Source of the DNA: Micromonospora sp. DSM 45708
Lineage (GTDB): Bacteria; Actinomycetota; Actinomycetes; Mycobacteriales; Micromonosporaceae
DNA length: 64,000 bases
Direction of reading: 5' to 3'
NCBI RefSeq assembly: GCF_039566955.1
Contig: NZ_CP154796.1
Location: 5,642,001 to 5,706,000 of the forward strand
A model generated the notes under the pieces. The model did not search any database. It was not told where the DNA came from and saw only the letters and a program-made list of their open reading frames with translations. Below are positions 8,174 to 15,008 of this stretch, in pieces. A program made the position numbers and the translations under genes. Positions within the stretch are counted from its first letter, which is position 1; each line of letters begins with the position of its first letter.

Positions 8174-9007
8174 ATGGCTGACCTCATCGCCGGCGTCGCG
8201 TCGCCCATGTGGGCGTACGCGCTGCTGTTGACGCTGCTGGTCGCCGACGCCTTCGTTCCGGTGGTGCCGACCCAGATCGTCATGATCACCACCGGCGCGC
8301 TGACCGTCTACGGCGGGCTCAGCCTGCCGCTCACCATCGCGGTCGGCGCGGCCGGCGTCTTCGTCGGCGACCTGGCCTGCTACCTGCTCGGCCGCACCAC
8401 GCCGACCCGACGGGTGACCCGGGACGCGACGCCGGGGCGGGCCCGTCGGGCCGTCACCCGGGCCACCCGCCGGCTGCGCGAGCCCGGACCGCTGGTGATC
8501 CTGCTCTGCCGGTTCGTGCCCGGCGGCCGGATGGCGGCCTGTTTCTCGGCCGGCCGCAGCCGCTACCCGTACCGCCTCTTCCTGGGCTACGAGGCGGTGG
8601 CGGCCGTCGGCTGGGCCGGCTACGGCACGCTCGTCGGTCACCTGGGCGGTCGGGCGCTCACCCAGTCGGGCTGGCGGCTGCTGCTGATCGGCGGCCTGGC
8701 CGCGCTCGGGTTCGCGGCGGCCGGCTGGGTGATGACCTGGCTCAGCACCCGGCAGCCCCAGCCGGCCGGAGCGACACCACGAGCACGTGACCACAGCGGA
8801 GGAGAACCGATCATGAATGACGGGACGAACTGGCGCGACGTCGGGACGCAGGCCCGGCGACTCGATCCCACCTGGAACGACCCCGAGCGGGTGGCCCGGC
8901 GCCGGCAGCTCAGGAAGCAGATGCTGGCCGCGGTCGACGGTGCCCGGCCCGACCGGGCCGGCGAGGAGCCGGACCCGCCGGCCCGGGCCGAGGCTTCGAT
9001 CGACTAG
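8174..9007 (+). CDS. DedA/VTT-family membrane protein with in-frame C-terminal XRE-associated module
   Basis: 277 residues from ATG 8174. Residues 1-200 form a DedA domain: hydrophobic helices, FVGDLACYLLGR, and the characteristic RFVPGGRMAACF re-entrant motif. DedA proteins are lipid-flippase-like membrane proteins. No stop codon separates this domain from residues 214-277, a soluble module (NWRDVGTQARRLDPTWNDPE) that is a paralogue of the next gene's N-terminus. A strong ggaggagaa site and an ATG at 8813 lie inside the frame, so the module may also be made alone. The DedA domain would normally end near residue 200, so either a stop was lost or the fusion is real. Confidence 0.8.
   Translation: MADLIAGVASPMWAYALLLTLLVADAFVPVVPTQIVMITTGALTVYGGLSLPLTIAVGAAGVFVGDLACYLLGRTTPTRRVTRDATPGRARRAVTRATRRLREPGPLVILLCRFVPGGRMAACFSAGRSRYPYRLFLGYEAVAAVGWAGYGTLVGHLGGRALTQSGWRLLLIGGLAALGFAAAGWVMTWLSTRQPQPAGATPRARDHSGGEPIMNDGTNWRDVGTQARRLDPTWNDPERVARRRQLRKQMLAAVDGARPDRAGEEPDPPARAEASID
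8813..9007 (+). CDS. Nested in-frame small ORF, XRE-associated N-terminal module
   Basis: 64 residues starting at ATG 8813 behind ggaggagaa. It contains NWRDVGTQARRLDPTWNDPE and RVARRRQLRKQMLAAVDG, matching the first 45 residues of the gene at 9054. The charged tail has no HTH. It could be an independent product translated by internal initiation within the dedA frame. Which product is made cannot be decided from sequence. Confidence 0.45.
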   Translation: MNDGTNWRDVGTQARRLDPTWNDPERVARRRQLRKQMLAAVDGARPDRAGEEPDPPARAEASID

Positions 9008-9053
9008 GTCCCGGCCCTCGGGAACACTTGATCAGCTCGAAGGAAGACCGGAC

Positions 9054-9266
9054 ATGACCGATTGGGCGAACTGGCGCGACGTCAAGGCGAAGGCTCGGGA
9101 GGTCGACCCCTCCTGGGACGACGCCGACCGGGTGGCCCGCCGCAGCCGGCTCAGGGAGCAGTTGCTGGCCTCGGTCAGCGGCGCACAGTTGGCGGAGATC
9201 CGTAAGCAGTTGGGCATGACACAGGCCCAGTTGGCGGAAGCAGCGGGCCTTACCGGCTCGACCTGA
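9054..9266 (+). pseudogene. Truncated XRE-family regulator or antitoxin
   Basis: 70 residues. The N-terminal module (NWRDVKAKAREVDPSWDDAD) is followed by AQLAEIRKQLGMTQAQLAEA, the first helices of an XRE HTH, which breaks off at AAGLTGST and a stop. Intact relatives continue with the recognition helix and about 40 more residues. The ribosome site aaggaag is good, so a short peptide may still be made. It is the second copy of the module fused to DedA just upstream, so the pair arose by tandem duplication. Confidence 0.6.
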
Positions 9267-9293
9267 CCTGACGCGAATGGTTAGCGTCACCGC

Positions 9294-10211
9294 GTGGACA
9301 CTCCTCGATCAGTGACGCCGGACGCGGGCCGGAACCGGAACACCCACCCGTACGCCGTGGTCGACGTCTTCGCGGACCGTCCGCTCACCGGCAACCCGCT
9401 CGCGGTCGTCACCGACGCCAACGATCTCACCGACGCGCAGATGGCCGCCATCGCCGTCGAGTTCAACCTTTCCGAGACCACGTTCGTCTCTCGCCCCACC
9501 CTGCCGGGGGCCGACCACTCGCTGCGGTCCTTCACGCCCGGCGGCGATGAGGTGGGCGGGGCCGGCCACAACGCGCTCGGCGCCTGGTGGTGGCTCGTCA
9601 CGATCGGTGCCGCGCGTGCACCGGGAGCCGTCCAGCAGCTCGGCGGCCGGGCGCTGCCGGTGCACATCGACACCGACGACGGGGTGCTCACCATCGGTCT
9701 CGACCAGGGGCCGGTCGAGCTGGCCGAGGCACCGGTGACGGCGCAGACGCTGGGCGAGGCGCTCACCGGGAGCGACCCGCTACGCCTGGACCCGACGCTT
9801 TCCCCGGTCACCGGGTCCGTCGGCAGCACCCATCTGCTCGTCGCCCTGGCCTCTCCCCGGGACGTCGACGCCGTTGACCCTCACGGGCCGGCCCTGGCCC
9901 GGGTCCTGGCGGACCTCGGGGCCGAGGGCTGCTACGTATACAGCCAGTCCAGCGACGCAGGTGCCGGGCACGACGCCTACTGCCGGTTCTTCAACCCGAC
10001 CGTCGGGATAGACGAGGATCCAGCCACCGGCACCGCGGCCGGTCCGCTCGCCGCCCACCTGCACCGCCGTGGGCTCGTCGGCGACCGGGTGCGGTTCCTT
10101 CAGGGCAGCGCGATGGGCCGCCCGTCGGTCCTGACCATCGACGTCGCGCCCGAGGGGACCAGGCTCACCGGTCGCTGCGCCCTGGCCGCGACCGGCGAAC
10201 TTCACCTCTAG
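9294..10211 (+). CDS. PhzF-family isomerase-like protein
   Basis: 305 residues from GTG 9294. The fold signature is visible: DVFADRPLTGNPLAVV near the N-terminus, EFNLSETTFV with the conserved catalytic-position Glu, GGAGHNALGAWWWL in the first half, and FNPTVGIDEDPATGTAAGPL in the second. PhzF proteins are diaminopimelate-epimerase-fold isomerases; most are not part of phenazine clusters, and no phenazine genes are nearby. Substrate unknown. Last apparently intact gene before the accessory island. Confidence 0.85.
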   Translation: MDTPRSVTPDAGRNRNTHPYAVVDVFADRPLTGNPLAVVTDANDLTDAQMAAIAVEFNLSETTFVSRPTLPGADHSLRSFTPGGDEVGGAGHNALGAWWWLVTIGAARAPGAVQQLGGRALPVHIDTDDGVLTIGLDQGPVELAEAPVTAQTLGEALTGSDPLRLDPTLSPVTGSVGSTHLLVALASPRDVDAVDPHGPALARVLADLGAEGCYVYSQSSDAGAGHDAYCRFFNPTVGIDEDPATGTAAGPLAAHLHRRGLVGDRVRFLQGSAMGRPSVLTIDVAPEGTRLTGRCALAATGELHL

Positions 10212-10279
10212 GCTGGTTCGCAGCGTTACGCCAGCGGCACCGGGCCGGCCGGATAGCGAAACCGCTCTATGGCAGAGGC

Positions 10280-10402
10280 ATGAGCGCCGCGGCAGAGCCC
10301 TCCGGTGACCGGTTCAAGCGCTTCATGCGTGACGTCGGTGTAAACGTGCTTGCCAATCTCGTGGCCGCCGCCGTCATCTACCTGATCGCCACCGCGAAAG
10401 GG
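10280..10402 (+). pseudogene. N-terminal fragment of a small membrane protein
   Basis: Starts MSAAAEPSGDRFKRFMRDVG followed by a single hydrophobic segment (NVLANLVAAAVIYLIATAK). The frame then runs into unrelated codons while the FtsK/TraB fragment begins in another frame at about 10445. Remnant of an integrated element; original function unrecognised. Confidence 0.5.
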
Positions 10403-10444
10403 GGGTCAGGGACTCAAGAGAAGACGGGCCCGGCAGGTGCGGGA

Positions 10445-10700
10445 ACATACTCAACCGAGGCGGACGAGTGGTCATCCTCGACCGCAAGGGCTCGCACCGC
10501 TGGGCCCTCAACCTGGCCGGCGTCGACTACTGCACCCGCTCGGCGCAGATGCATGACGCGCTCGTGCGCCTGGCCGCGCTCGCCGACGAGCGCAACACCC
10601 TGGCCATGCACGAGGCCGAAGACTGGGACTGCGGCCCCCGCGTGCTGGTCATCTGCGAAGAGTTGAACGCCACCATCGGACAACTCGTCAACTTCAAGCC
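10445..10700 (+). pseudogene. TraB/FtsK-SpoIIIE fragment of an integrative conjugative element
   Basis: About 85 residues: NRGGRVVILDRKGSHRWAL, then VDYCTRSAQMHDALVRLAAL and PRVLVICEELNATIGQLVN. This is the central motor region of the FtsK-like transfer protein of pSAM2-type actinobacterial elements. VLVICEELNA carries the Walker B residues. Walker A and the C-terminus are missing, and the frame drifts into unrelated codons after about 10700. Non-functional fragment marking a former conjugative element. Confidence 0.75.
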
Positions 10701-10711
10701 CCGCCGGGGAC

Positions 10712-10888
10712 TTCCTGACGCTACGCCAAGCGGTAGAGACCGGAGTGCTCCCCTGGTCCTACGAGGCCGCGAAGAAGCGGCTACAGCGGCGCGTAGGCGA
10801 GGTACCGGGAGTGAGGGGCAAGAGCGGTAACGCTGACTTGTACGCAAGGGCAGACCTCACCAGGTGGTCCGGGAGCGTCACCGAGTAG
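10712..10888 (+). pseudogene. Fragment of a small helix-turn-helix-like protein
   Basis: The frame reads GDFLTLRQAVETGVLPWSYE and KKRLQRRVGEVPGVRGKSGN before a stop at 10888. The pattern (LPWSYEAAKKRLQR...) resembles small excisionase or HTH proteins of actinobacterial mobile elements. It has no start codon and is joined directly to the TraB fragment, so it is a deletion junction product. Confidence 0.4.
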
Positions 10889-10987
10889 CCAAGCATGATC
10901 ACTGCCTCGCTACACGGTGCAGAAAAATGGCGCTACGTTGCCGCTCGGCATACTTCCGCGTTGTGTATCGTCTGAGACAGAGTGAGA

Positions 10988-11017
10988 CAGTGCAGTGCAC
11001 AACAGTGCACTGCAGTG
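10988..11017. promoter_or_regulatory. Imperfect 13-bp inverted repeat, candidate operator
   Basis: cagtgcagtgcac (10988-11000) is mirrored by gtgcactgcagtg (11005-11017) with one mismatch and a 4-base centre. Direct gtgcag steps surround it, and gagacag occurs twice just upstream. It resembles the operator of a GntR-type repressor in conjugative elements. The rest of 10889-11096 shows no gene. Confidence 0.4.
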
Positions 11018-11096
11018 CAGAGGAACCCCCGCCAGGTATGGCAGCCACGAGGCGAGGGCCCTTCCTCCGTCGGGTGTGGGTCCAACTACCGGTTGG

Positions 11097-11261
11097 TCAG
11101 TTGGGCCCGCATCCACCTCCAGCCAGCGTCACCGCCAGCGCTGCGGCGTAGGTAAGCACCTTGAGTATCAGTGCCGCCCACTCCGCGACCTCCCGCCACC
11201 GGTTGGCGTTGGTCGGCCGGTACTTCTTGGGGCCCGAGAGCCCCTTGCGGCGCGTCGTCAC
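11097..11261 (-). CDS. Small membrane protein of unknown function
   Basis: 54 residues from GTG 11261 (ggagag five bases upstream). A basic N-terminus (RRKGLSGPKKYRPTNANRW) precedes one transmembrane helix (LKVLTYAAALAVTLAGGG). The frame is open further upstream, but that part has no good start. It lies in the mobile-element remnant and may belong to it. No family recognised. Confidence 0.5.
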   Translation of the reverse strand: MTTRRKGLSGPKKYRPTNANRWREVAEWAALILKVLTYAAALAVTLAGGGCGPN

Positions 11262-11455
11262 TCTCCACCCTCCCCGATTTTCAGAGGCCGGGGGACCGTC
11301 CCCCGCGCGCATCAGGACGGGTGTGCCGGCCTGCTTCTCGGAGAGTGGTTCGGGTTTCGTGTCGTGCGCCCGAGACACCATATCGGACGGCTATTCGCAC
11401 GTTCGATTCAACAGGGCAGGATAGTGACAACTATTTCTCACGTGCCCAACGCCAA

Positions 11456-11489
11456 GCAGCCCCGGCACCCATCAGGATGCTGGGGCTGC
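11456..11489 (-). terminator. Terminator of the XRE-DUF397 operon
   Basis: 12-bp stem with one G-T pair (gcagccccggca 11456-11467 with 11478-11489), 14 bases past the DUF397 stop codon on the minus strand. Confidence 0.75.
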
Positions 11490-11502
11490 GCTTGACCTGT
11501 GG

Positions 11503-11700
11503 TCAGGCCACGCCGATCTCCTTGGCAAGGTTGACGAAGCCCTGCCAGGATGCCGGCCCGAAGGCCAGGGTTCCGCCGTCACGGTCCTTGGTGTCCCGGA
11601 CCAGGACCACGCCCGGGAGGTTGTCGGCGACCTCGACACACGAGCCACCGTTGTTGCCGCTCTTCGTGCTCTTGCGCCACTGCGCACCGGTCATGTCCAT
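11503..11700 (-). CDS. DUF397 protein
   Basis: 65 residues with the typical DUF397 sequence: QWRKSTKSGNNGGSCVEVAD at the start and VLVRDTKDRDGGTLAFGP in the middle. These small proteins are nearly always encoded next to an XRE/DUF5753 regulator and probably act with it in the cytoplasm (BldB-related family). The gene overlaps the upstream XRE gene by ten bases, giving a coupled operon. Molecular role unproven. Confidence 0.9.
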   Translation of the reverse strand: MDMTGAQWRKSTKSGNNGGSCVEVADNLPGVVLVRDTKDRDGGTLAFGPASWQGFVNLAKEIGVA

Positions 11701-12458
11701 GATCCTGCCGCTTCTCTGATCAGGTCTAGGGACTGGTTGCGGGAGAGGGCTTCACCCCTGATGCGCTCCCACCTACGACTGAGGGTAGCAACGTCTGCAG
11801 CCTGATTTACGATCTGCGCCGGCCCCTGGCTGTCGACATGCGCGACATGCTCACCGCTGGGCAGCTCGGCGAGGATGAAGCCTCCGCCTAGCCCCGGATA
11901 CATGCCTATGTCCCTGGGAACGATGTGCACCTGCACCGTGGGGAGGGCCGCGCAGCGGGCAAGGTGCTCGACCTGTTCCCGCATCAGCTCGCGGTCTCCA
12001 TACGCGGACTGGTAGAGCACGCCACCGAAGACCACGGCGACGAACAAAGGTGGGCGCTCCCGACGCAGGATGGCTTGTCGCTCGATGCGGGAGGCGACCA
12101 ACTCGTCTACCTCCGCTGGAGTCAGCGCCTCACCGGCAAGCGTCGCCCGTGCGTACGCCTCGGTCTGAAGCAGGCCAGGTATCCAGCAGTGCTCGAACCA
12201 GCGGAGCGCTACGGCCTCCCGCTCCCAGTCGACCCACTCGCGTAGCCACTGCGGCTCACGACGCTTCAGGACATCGGGCCATAGATCCTCAACGTCCCGG
12301 CCAAGGAGCATGGCCACCTGCGCGCGTCGACGTGGTTGCGGCACACGTCCCGGGGAGATCCAACGGGCTGCCGTCTTCGGGTCTACGCCGGTCTGAGCTG
12401 CAAGACTCTCGGCTGTCTCGCCAGCCTCAACCATCGCCGCCTGAAGTACATGGTTCAT
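11691..12458 (-). CDS. XRE-family regulator with DUF5753 sensor-like domain
   Basis: 255 residues. The N-terminal HTH (SLAAQTGVDPKTAARWISPG) covers about residues 15-60. The DUF5753 region follows, with WFEHCWIPGLLQTEAYARAT and QVHIVPRDIGMYPGLGGGF as landmarks. This is the large partner of the adjacent DUF397 gene; such pairs are abundant in Streptomyces and Micromonospora and some affect development. The HTH variant with PQPRRRAQVAMLLG is a frequent subtype. Divergent from the small-gene pair at 12656. The regulated genes are not evident. Confidence 0.9.
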   Translation of the reverse strand: MNHVLQAAMVEAGETAESLAAQTGVDPKTAARWISPGRVPQPRRRAQVAMLLGRDVEDLWPDVLKRREPQWLREWVDWEREAVALRWFEHCWIPGLLQTEAYARATLAGEALTPAEVDELVASRIERQAILRRERPPLFVAVVFGGVLYQSAYGDRELMREQVEHLARCAALPTVQVHIVPRDIGMYPGLGGGFILAELPSGEHVAHVDSQGPAQIVNQAADVATLSRRWERIRGEALSRNQSLDLIREAAGSWT

Positions 12459-12655
12459 CCCGCCTCCTCTATGGACGTCCCAGATATCTCGGCACCATAC
12501 ATCAACGCTGTGTACTGATCCCGTAGCTCTCGGCAGGGTGATGGTTGAGCGGCGCTACCCGGTGGAGGCCCGATGCCAGGCGGGAGCGGTGCCCGGGGTC
12601 GCCCCCGTGGGCGAGCAACCAGGGGCGACCCCTTCCCAACGACAGAGGGGGAAGC

Positions 12656-12949
12656 GTGCCGGCAACTACTGGCCCGATCAAGGGCGGAGACGTCCTGCAC
12701 CTGACCCGCGCCGCAAGCGTGCAGTTCGTTCGCCCGATCATCATCCGCGTCATCCGAGAGATTACGGACCGGCACTGCTATGACGGCTGGACATGGATCG
12801 AGGCTTACGAGCTGAACGCCATGGGCGAGGCGGTCGCCAAGCGGGAGCTATTCGTACAGCCGGCCGGACTCCGCTGGCTCACTGCCTCCGCTCCGGCATC
12901 ACCCACCGGCCGCCGCCGGCCACGCGTCGCGGCGTCGGTGCCGGCATGA
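12656..12949 (+). CDS. Small conserved-looking hypothetical protein
   Basis: 97 residues from GTG 12656, behind gggggaag. Core text: LTRAASVQFVRPIIIRVIRE then GWTWIEAYELNAMGEAVAKR, and a basic, low-complexity C-terminus. No catalytic motif, signal or membrane segment. It overlaps the next gene by ATGA, so the two are coupled, and it diverges from the XRE gene. I recall this pair as a common neighbour of XRE/DUF397 genes in actinomycetes, but the function is not recognised. Confidence 0.65.
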   Translation: MPATTGPIKGGDVLHLTRAASVQFVRPIIIRVIREITDRHCYDGWTWIEAYELNAMGEAVAKRELFVQPAGLRWLTASAPASPTGRRRPRVAASVPA

Positions 12950-13239
12950 GCCGCGCCGGCCGCCCGCACCTGCCAGTGCGTCCGATCTGGCTCTGCAAGC
13001 GGTGTGCTCACCCGTGGCCATGCGCGGTCGCCCGCCTGGCCCTGGTCGCCGAGTACGGCGGAGATCGGGTGGGCATGTCGGTCTACCTGTGCGGGCAGCT
13101 CTACGAAGCAGCGATCGACCTGCACCGGCTCAACCCGAACGAGGCACCGCCACCGCAAGCGCTGTTCGCTCGGTTCATCGGTTGGAGTCGGGGGGGATTG
13201 CACGACCTTGAATCAGCCGTCGATCCGCCAGCGTGCTAA
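12946..13239 (+). CDS. Small hypothetical protein with CxxC, coupled to upstream gene
   Basis: 97 residues: RPHLPVRPIWLCKRCAHPWP, with a CxxC plus a further Cys (PWPCAVARL), suggests a small metal site. Later, LYEAAIDLHRLNPNEAPPPQ and ALFARFIGW. Relatives are sometimes labelled flavin reductase, without support in the sequence. The last 15 residues (after GWSRG) look added, because relatives end about there and the gene's 3' end overlaps the opposite-strand gene by 65 bases. Confidence 0.6.
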   Translation: MSRAGRPHLPVRPIWLCKRCAHPWPCAVARLALVAEYGGDRVGMSVYLCGQLYEAAIDLHRLNPNEAPPPQALFARFIGWSRGGLHDLESAVDPPAC

Positions 13240-13930
13240 CTGGATCAGAGGTGTTCCAACCGTCCTGTACTTGCGGCATCACCCTTATGCCATGGGGAGA
13301 TAGCTGGCTCGCAATCTCAGTCCCGACCCGCTCGGGCCCCTGGTGAGTCGTAAGCGCCGCCCGCCGTTCGGCTAGATCGAGTCGGTGCGTTTGCCAGTTC
13401 ATCACCAACTGGCAGAGCCGTTCGAGAGCGACCAAGCCACCAGCGACATATCCGGCCCACTTGACCTCGCCGAGCGAGGCTTCGAGCAGCACGTCAAGCG
13501 GACTGGCCATGGTCAGACGCCGGACCTGGATTCGCGCTCCCCTCTGCCGCATGAACAGGTGGTAGGCCTCGTCGGGACCGAGCGCTATCTCGCCTTCATC
13601 CGGACTGCCCAACGAGGGCACCGCCTCGTCGACGAGCATCCGGTCGCCGAGCCTGAAGCGCTCAGCATCGGCGAGGAGTTCCCGAGCCCGCTCGCCATCC
13701 TTGTCCTTCGTGTCAAGGATGGCCAGCTCAAGGCAGTAGGACCAGAGGACATCAAGATTCCGCAGGTAATCGCCCACCTCACGGAGGTCTGGTAGATCGC
13801 CGAAGTCAGCCACCAGATGGAAGCCGATGACGTCTTGCCGTCGGCCTCTACGCCTTAGCCGCCCCACCCTGCCCCCTAGCAACCACTCGACCAGCTCGCT
13901 TGCAGAGCCTTGAGTGTTGGCCTCGCTCAT
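13175..13930 (-). CDS. Hypothetical cytoplasmic protein
   Basis: 251 residues if ATG 13930 (MSEANTQGSASELVEWLLGG) is used; the frame stays open to 14035, but that extension looks non-coding. No signal or membrane helix. Segments: DLPDLREVGDYLRNLDVLWS, then RLTMASPLDVLLEASLGEVK, and LCQLVMNWQTHRLDLAERRA. The central helix-rich part resembles other unannotated proteins of actinomycete accessory regions. The 3' end overlaps the convergent gene by 65 bases. Function unknown. Confidence 0.6.
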   Translation of the reverse strand: MSEANTQGSASELVEWLLGGRVGRLRRRGRRQDVIGFHLVADFGDLPDLREVGDYLRNLDVLWSYCLELAILDTKDKDGERARELLADAERFRLGDRMLVDEAVPSLGSPDEGEIALGPDEAYHLFMRQRGARIQVRRLTMASPLDVLLEASLGEVKWAGYVAGGLVALERLCQLVMNWQTHRLDLAERRAALTTHQGPERVGTEIASQLSPHGIRVMPQVQDGWNTSDPVSTLADRRLIQGRAIPPDSNR

Positions 13931-14151
13931 GGCCGTGATTGAAACACAACCCAGCAGGGCGAGGGAGTATGCCGCCGGGGGGGCATGACCCTCTGCGCCC
14001 GATTCTCCCCACCGCCCAGTGATAGCAGCGGCCATCTTGCCACCGTGTAGGAGTGATCAGGACGCCTATCGACCCTGTATCCCTGGCGGCGTAGGGGCTC
14101 GTCCCCGGATTATGCGGTGCCACGGCTTCAGGGTCGATAGGCGCACTTCGA

Positions 14152-14669
14152 TCAACTCTTCGTCGGTTCGTCGTCCGGGGCGGTGGCCATCCAGAGCACG
14201 TGATGGAACAGCGAGAGCCGGTCACCGAAGATGCGGGCGTGCGCCCGGTCGAATCGGGCGTGGCAGCTACGGCACATCGGCGAGTAGTGGGCGGGATTCG
14301 GGCTAAACGCCTTGCCCTGCTCTCTGCCGTCGCCATCGCGCAGGACGTCGGGGTCAGCGTGGGAGTACGCCCACTGCTCGGCCTGCTTCCCGCACCGGCA
14401 GCGGTGGGCGGTGGCGCTGCCCTTGACCTTGTGTTGACCAGCTTGTGTGCTGAGTCGTAGTCGGTCGGCTGCTCTCGCCGGACCCTGGGATCGGGATGCC
14501 GGCCGCGGTCGGCGCAGTTGACGAGCAGGCCGCGAGCGAGGTTCTGAAGCCCTACCCGCTTGTCGTTGCCGCAGTCGCATCGGCAGAGCACGTACTGAGT
14601 GCCGCTGGCCCAGCCCCGCGCCGCCGCCTCCGCGACGGTCAGGTAGGTGATGCCCTCGATGGTGTGCAC
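14152..14669 (-). pseudogene. Frameshifted HNH endonuclease-like gene
   Basis: Translation from GTG 14669 (ggagac at good spacing) gives VHTIEGITYLTVAEAAARG, then a Cys-rich CRCDCGNDKRVGLQNLARG, up to DYDSAHKLVNT near 14435. There the frame breaks: the adjacent frame continues KVKGSATAHRCRCGKQAEQW, YSHADPDVL and HYSPMCRSCHARFDRAH, an HNH/zinc-finger nuclease end. In relatives AHxxV and KGSA lie in one protein, so a one-base indel separates them. Phage- or ICE-type nuclease, now broken unless programmed frameshifting occurs. Confidence 0.7.
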
Positions 14670-14768
14670 TGGTCGTCTCCTCCCTTGCCCGCAGACGGGC
14701 ACAGCAAGAAGGAGACAGCCGAGCGGCTACCCCCTGATGGGTGATGGGATGGGCCTACATCCCAGTTG

Positions 14769-14981
14769 ATGGCCAAGAGGATTGACCGCAATAGTCTGTC
14801 GGAGGCTTTCCCACACCCCAACGTGATCGTGAAGAGGGTCAGCGAGCCCTGCCCGACGTGCGGCGTGTCTGCCGGAGAACGGTGCGTCGGTAAGTCCGGC
14901 CCGATGAGGGGCTTTCATACCGCTCGGATACAGATGACAGGATCGCCGATTCCTTTGATCGCGCAGTGGTGGTGGCCGTAG
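14769..14981 (+). CDS. Small zinc-finger-like protein
   Basis: 70 residues from ATG 14769. The core CPTCGVSAGERCVGKSGPMR followed by GFHTARI matches the CPxCGxxxGxxC...Gxxxx.H..R pattern of small metal-binding proteins common in actinophages and mobile elements. The rest (ending AQWWWP) is not recognisable. It sits at the edge of the accessory island, convergent with lpdA. Probably DNA- or protein-binding; the role is unknown. Confidence 0.55.
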   Translation: MAKRIDRNSLSEAFPHPNVIVKRVSEPCPTCGVSAGERCVGKSGPMRGFHTARIQMTGSPIPLIAQWWWP

Positions 14982-15008
14982 CGACAACCGCGACCGCTCC
15001 CTCAGGCG

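Noticed and set aside
9294..10211. Phenazine biosynthesis cluster
   Set aside because: Only a PhzF-fold gene is present, and most PhzF proteins are unrelated to phenazines.
11399..11412. tRNA 3'-end or att site (acgttcgattcaac)
   Set aside because: It resembles a T-loop, but no acceptor stem, anticodon arm or second copy could be found around the island.
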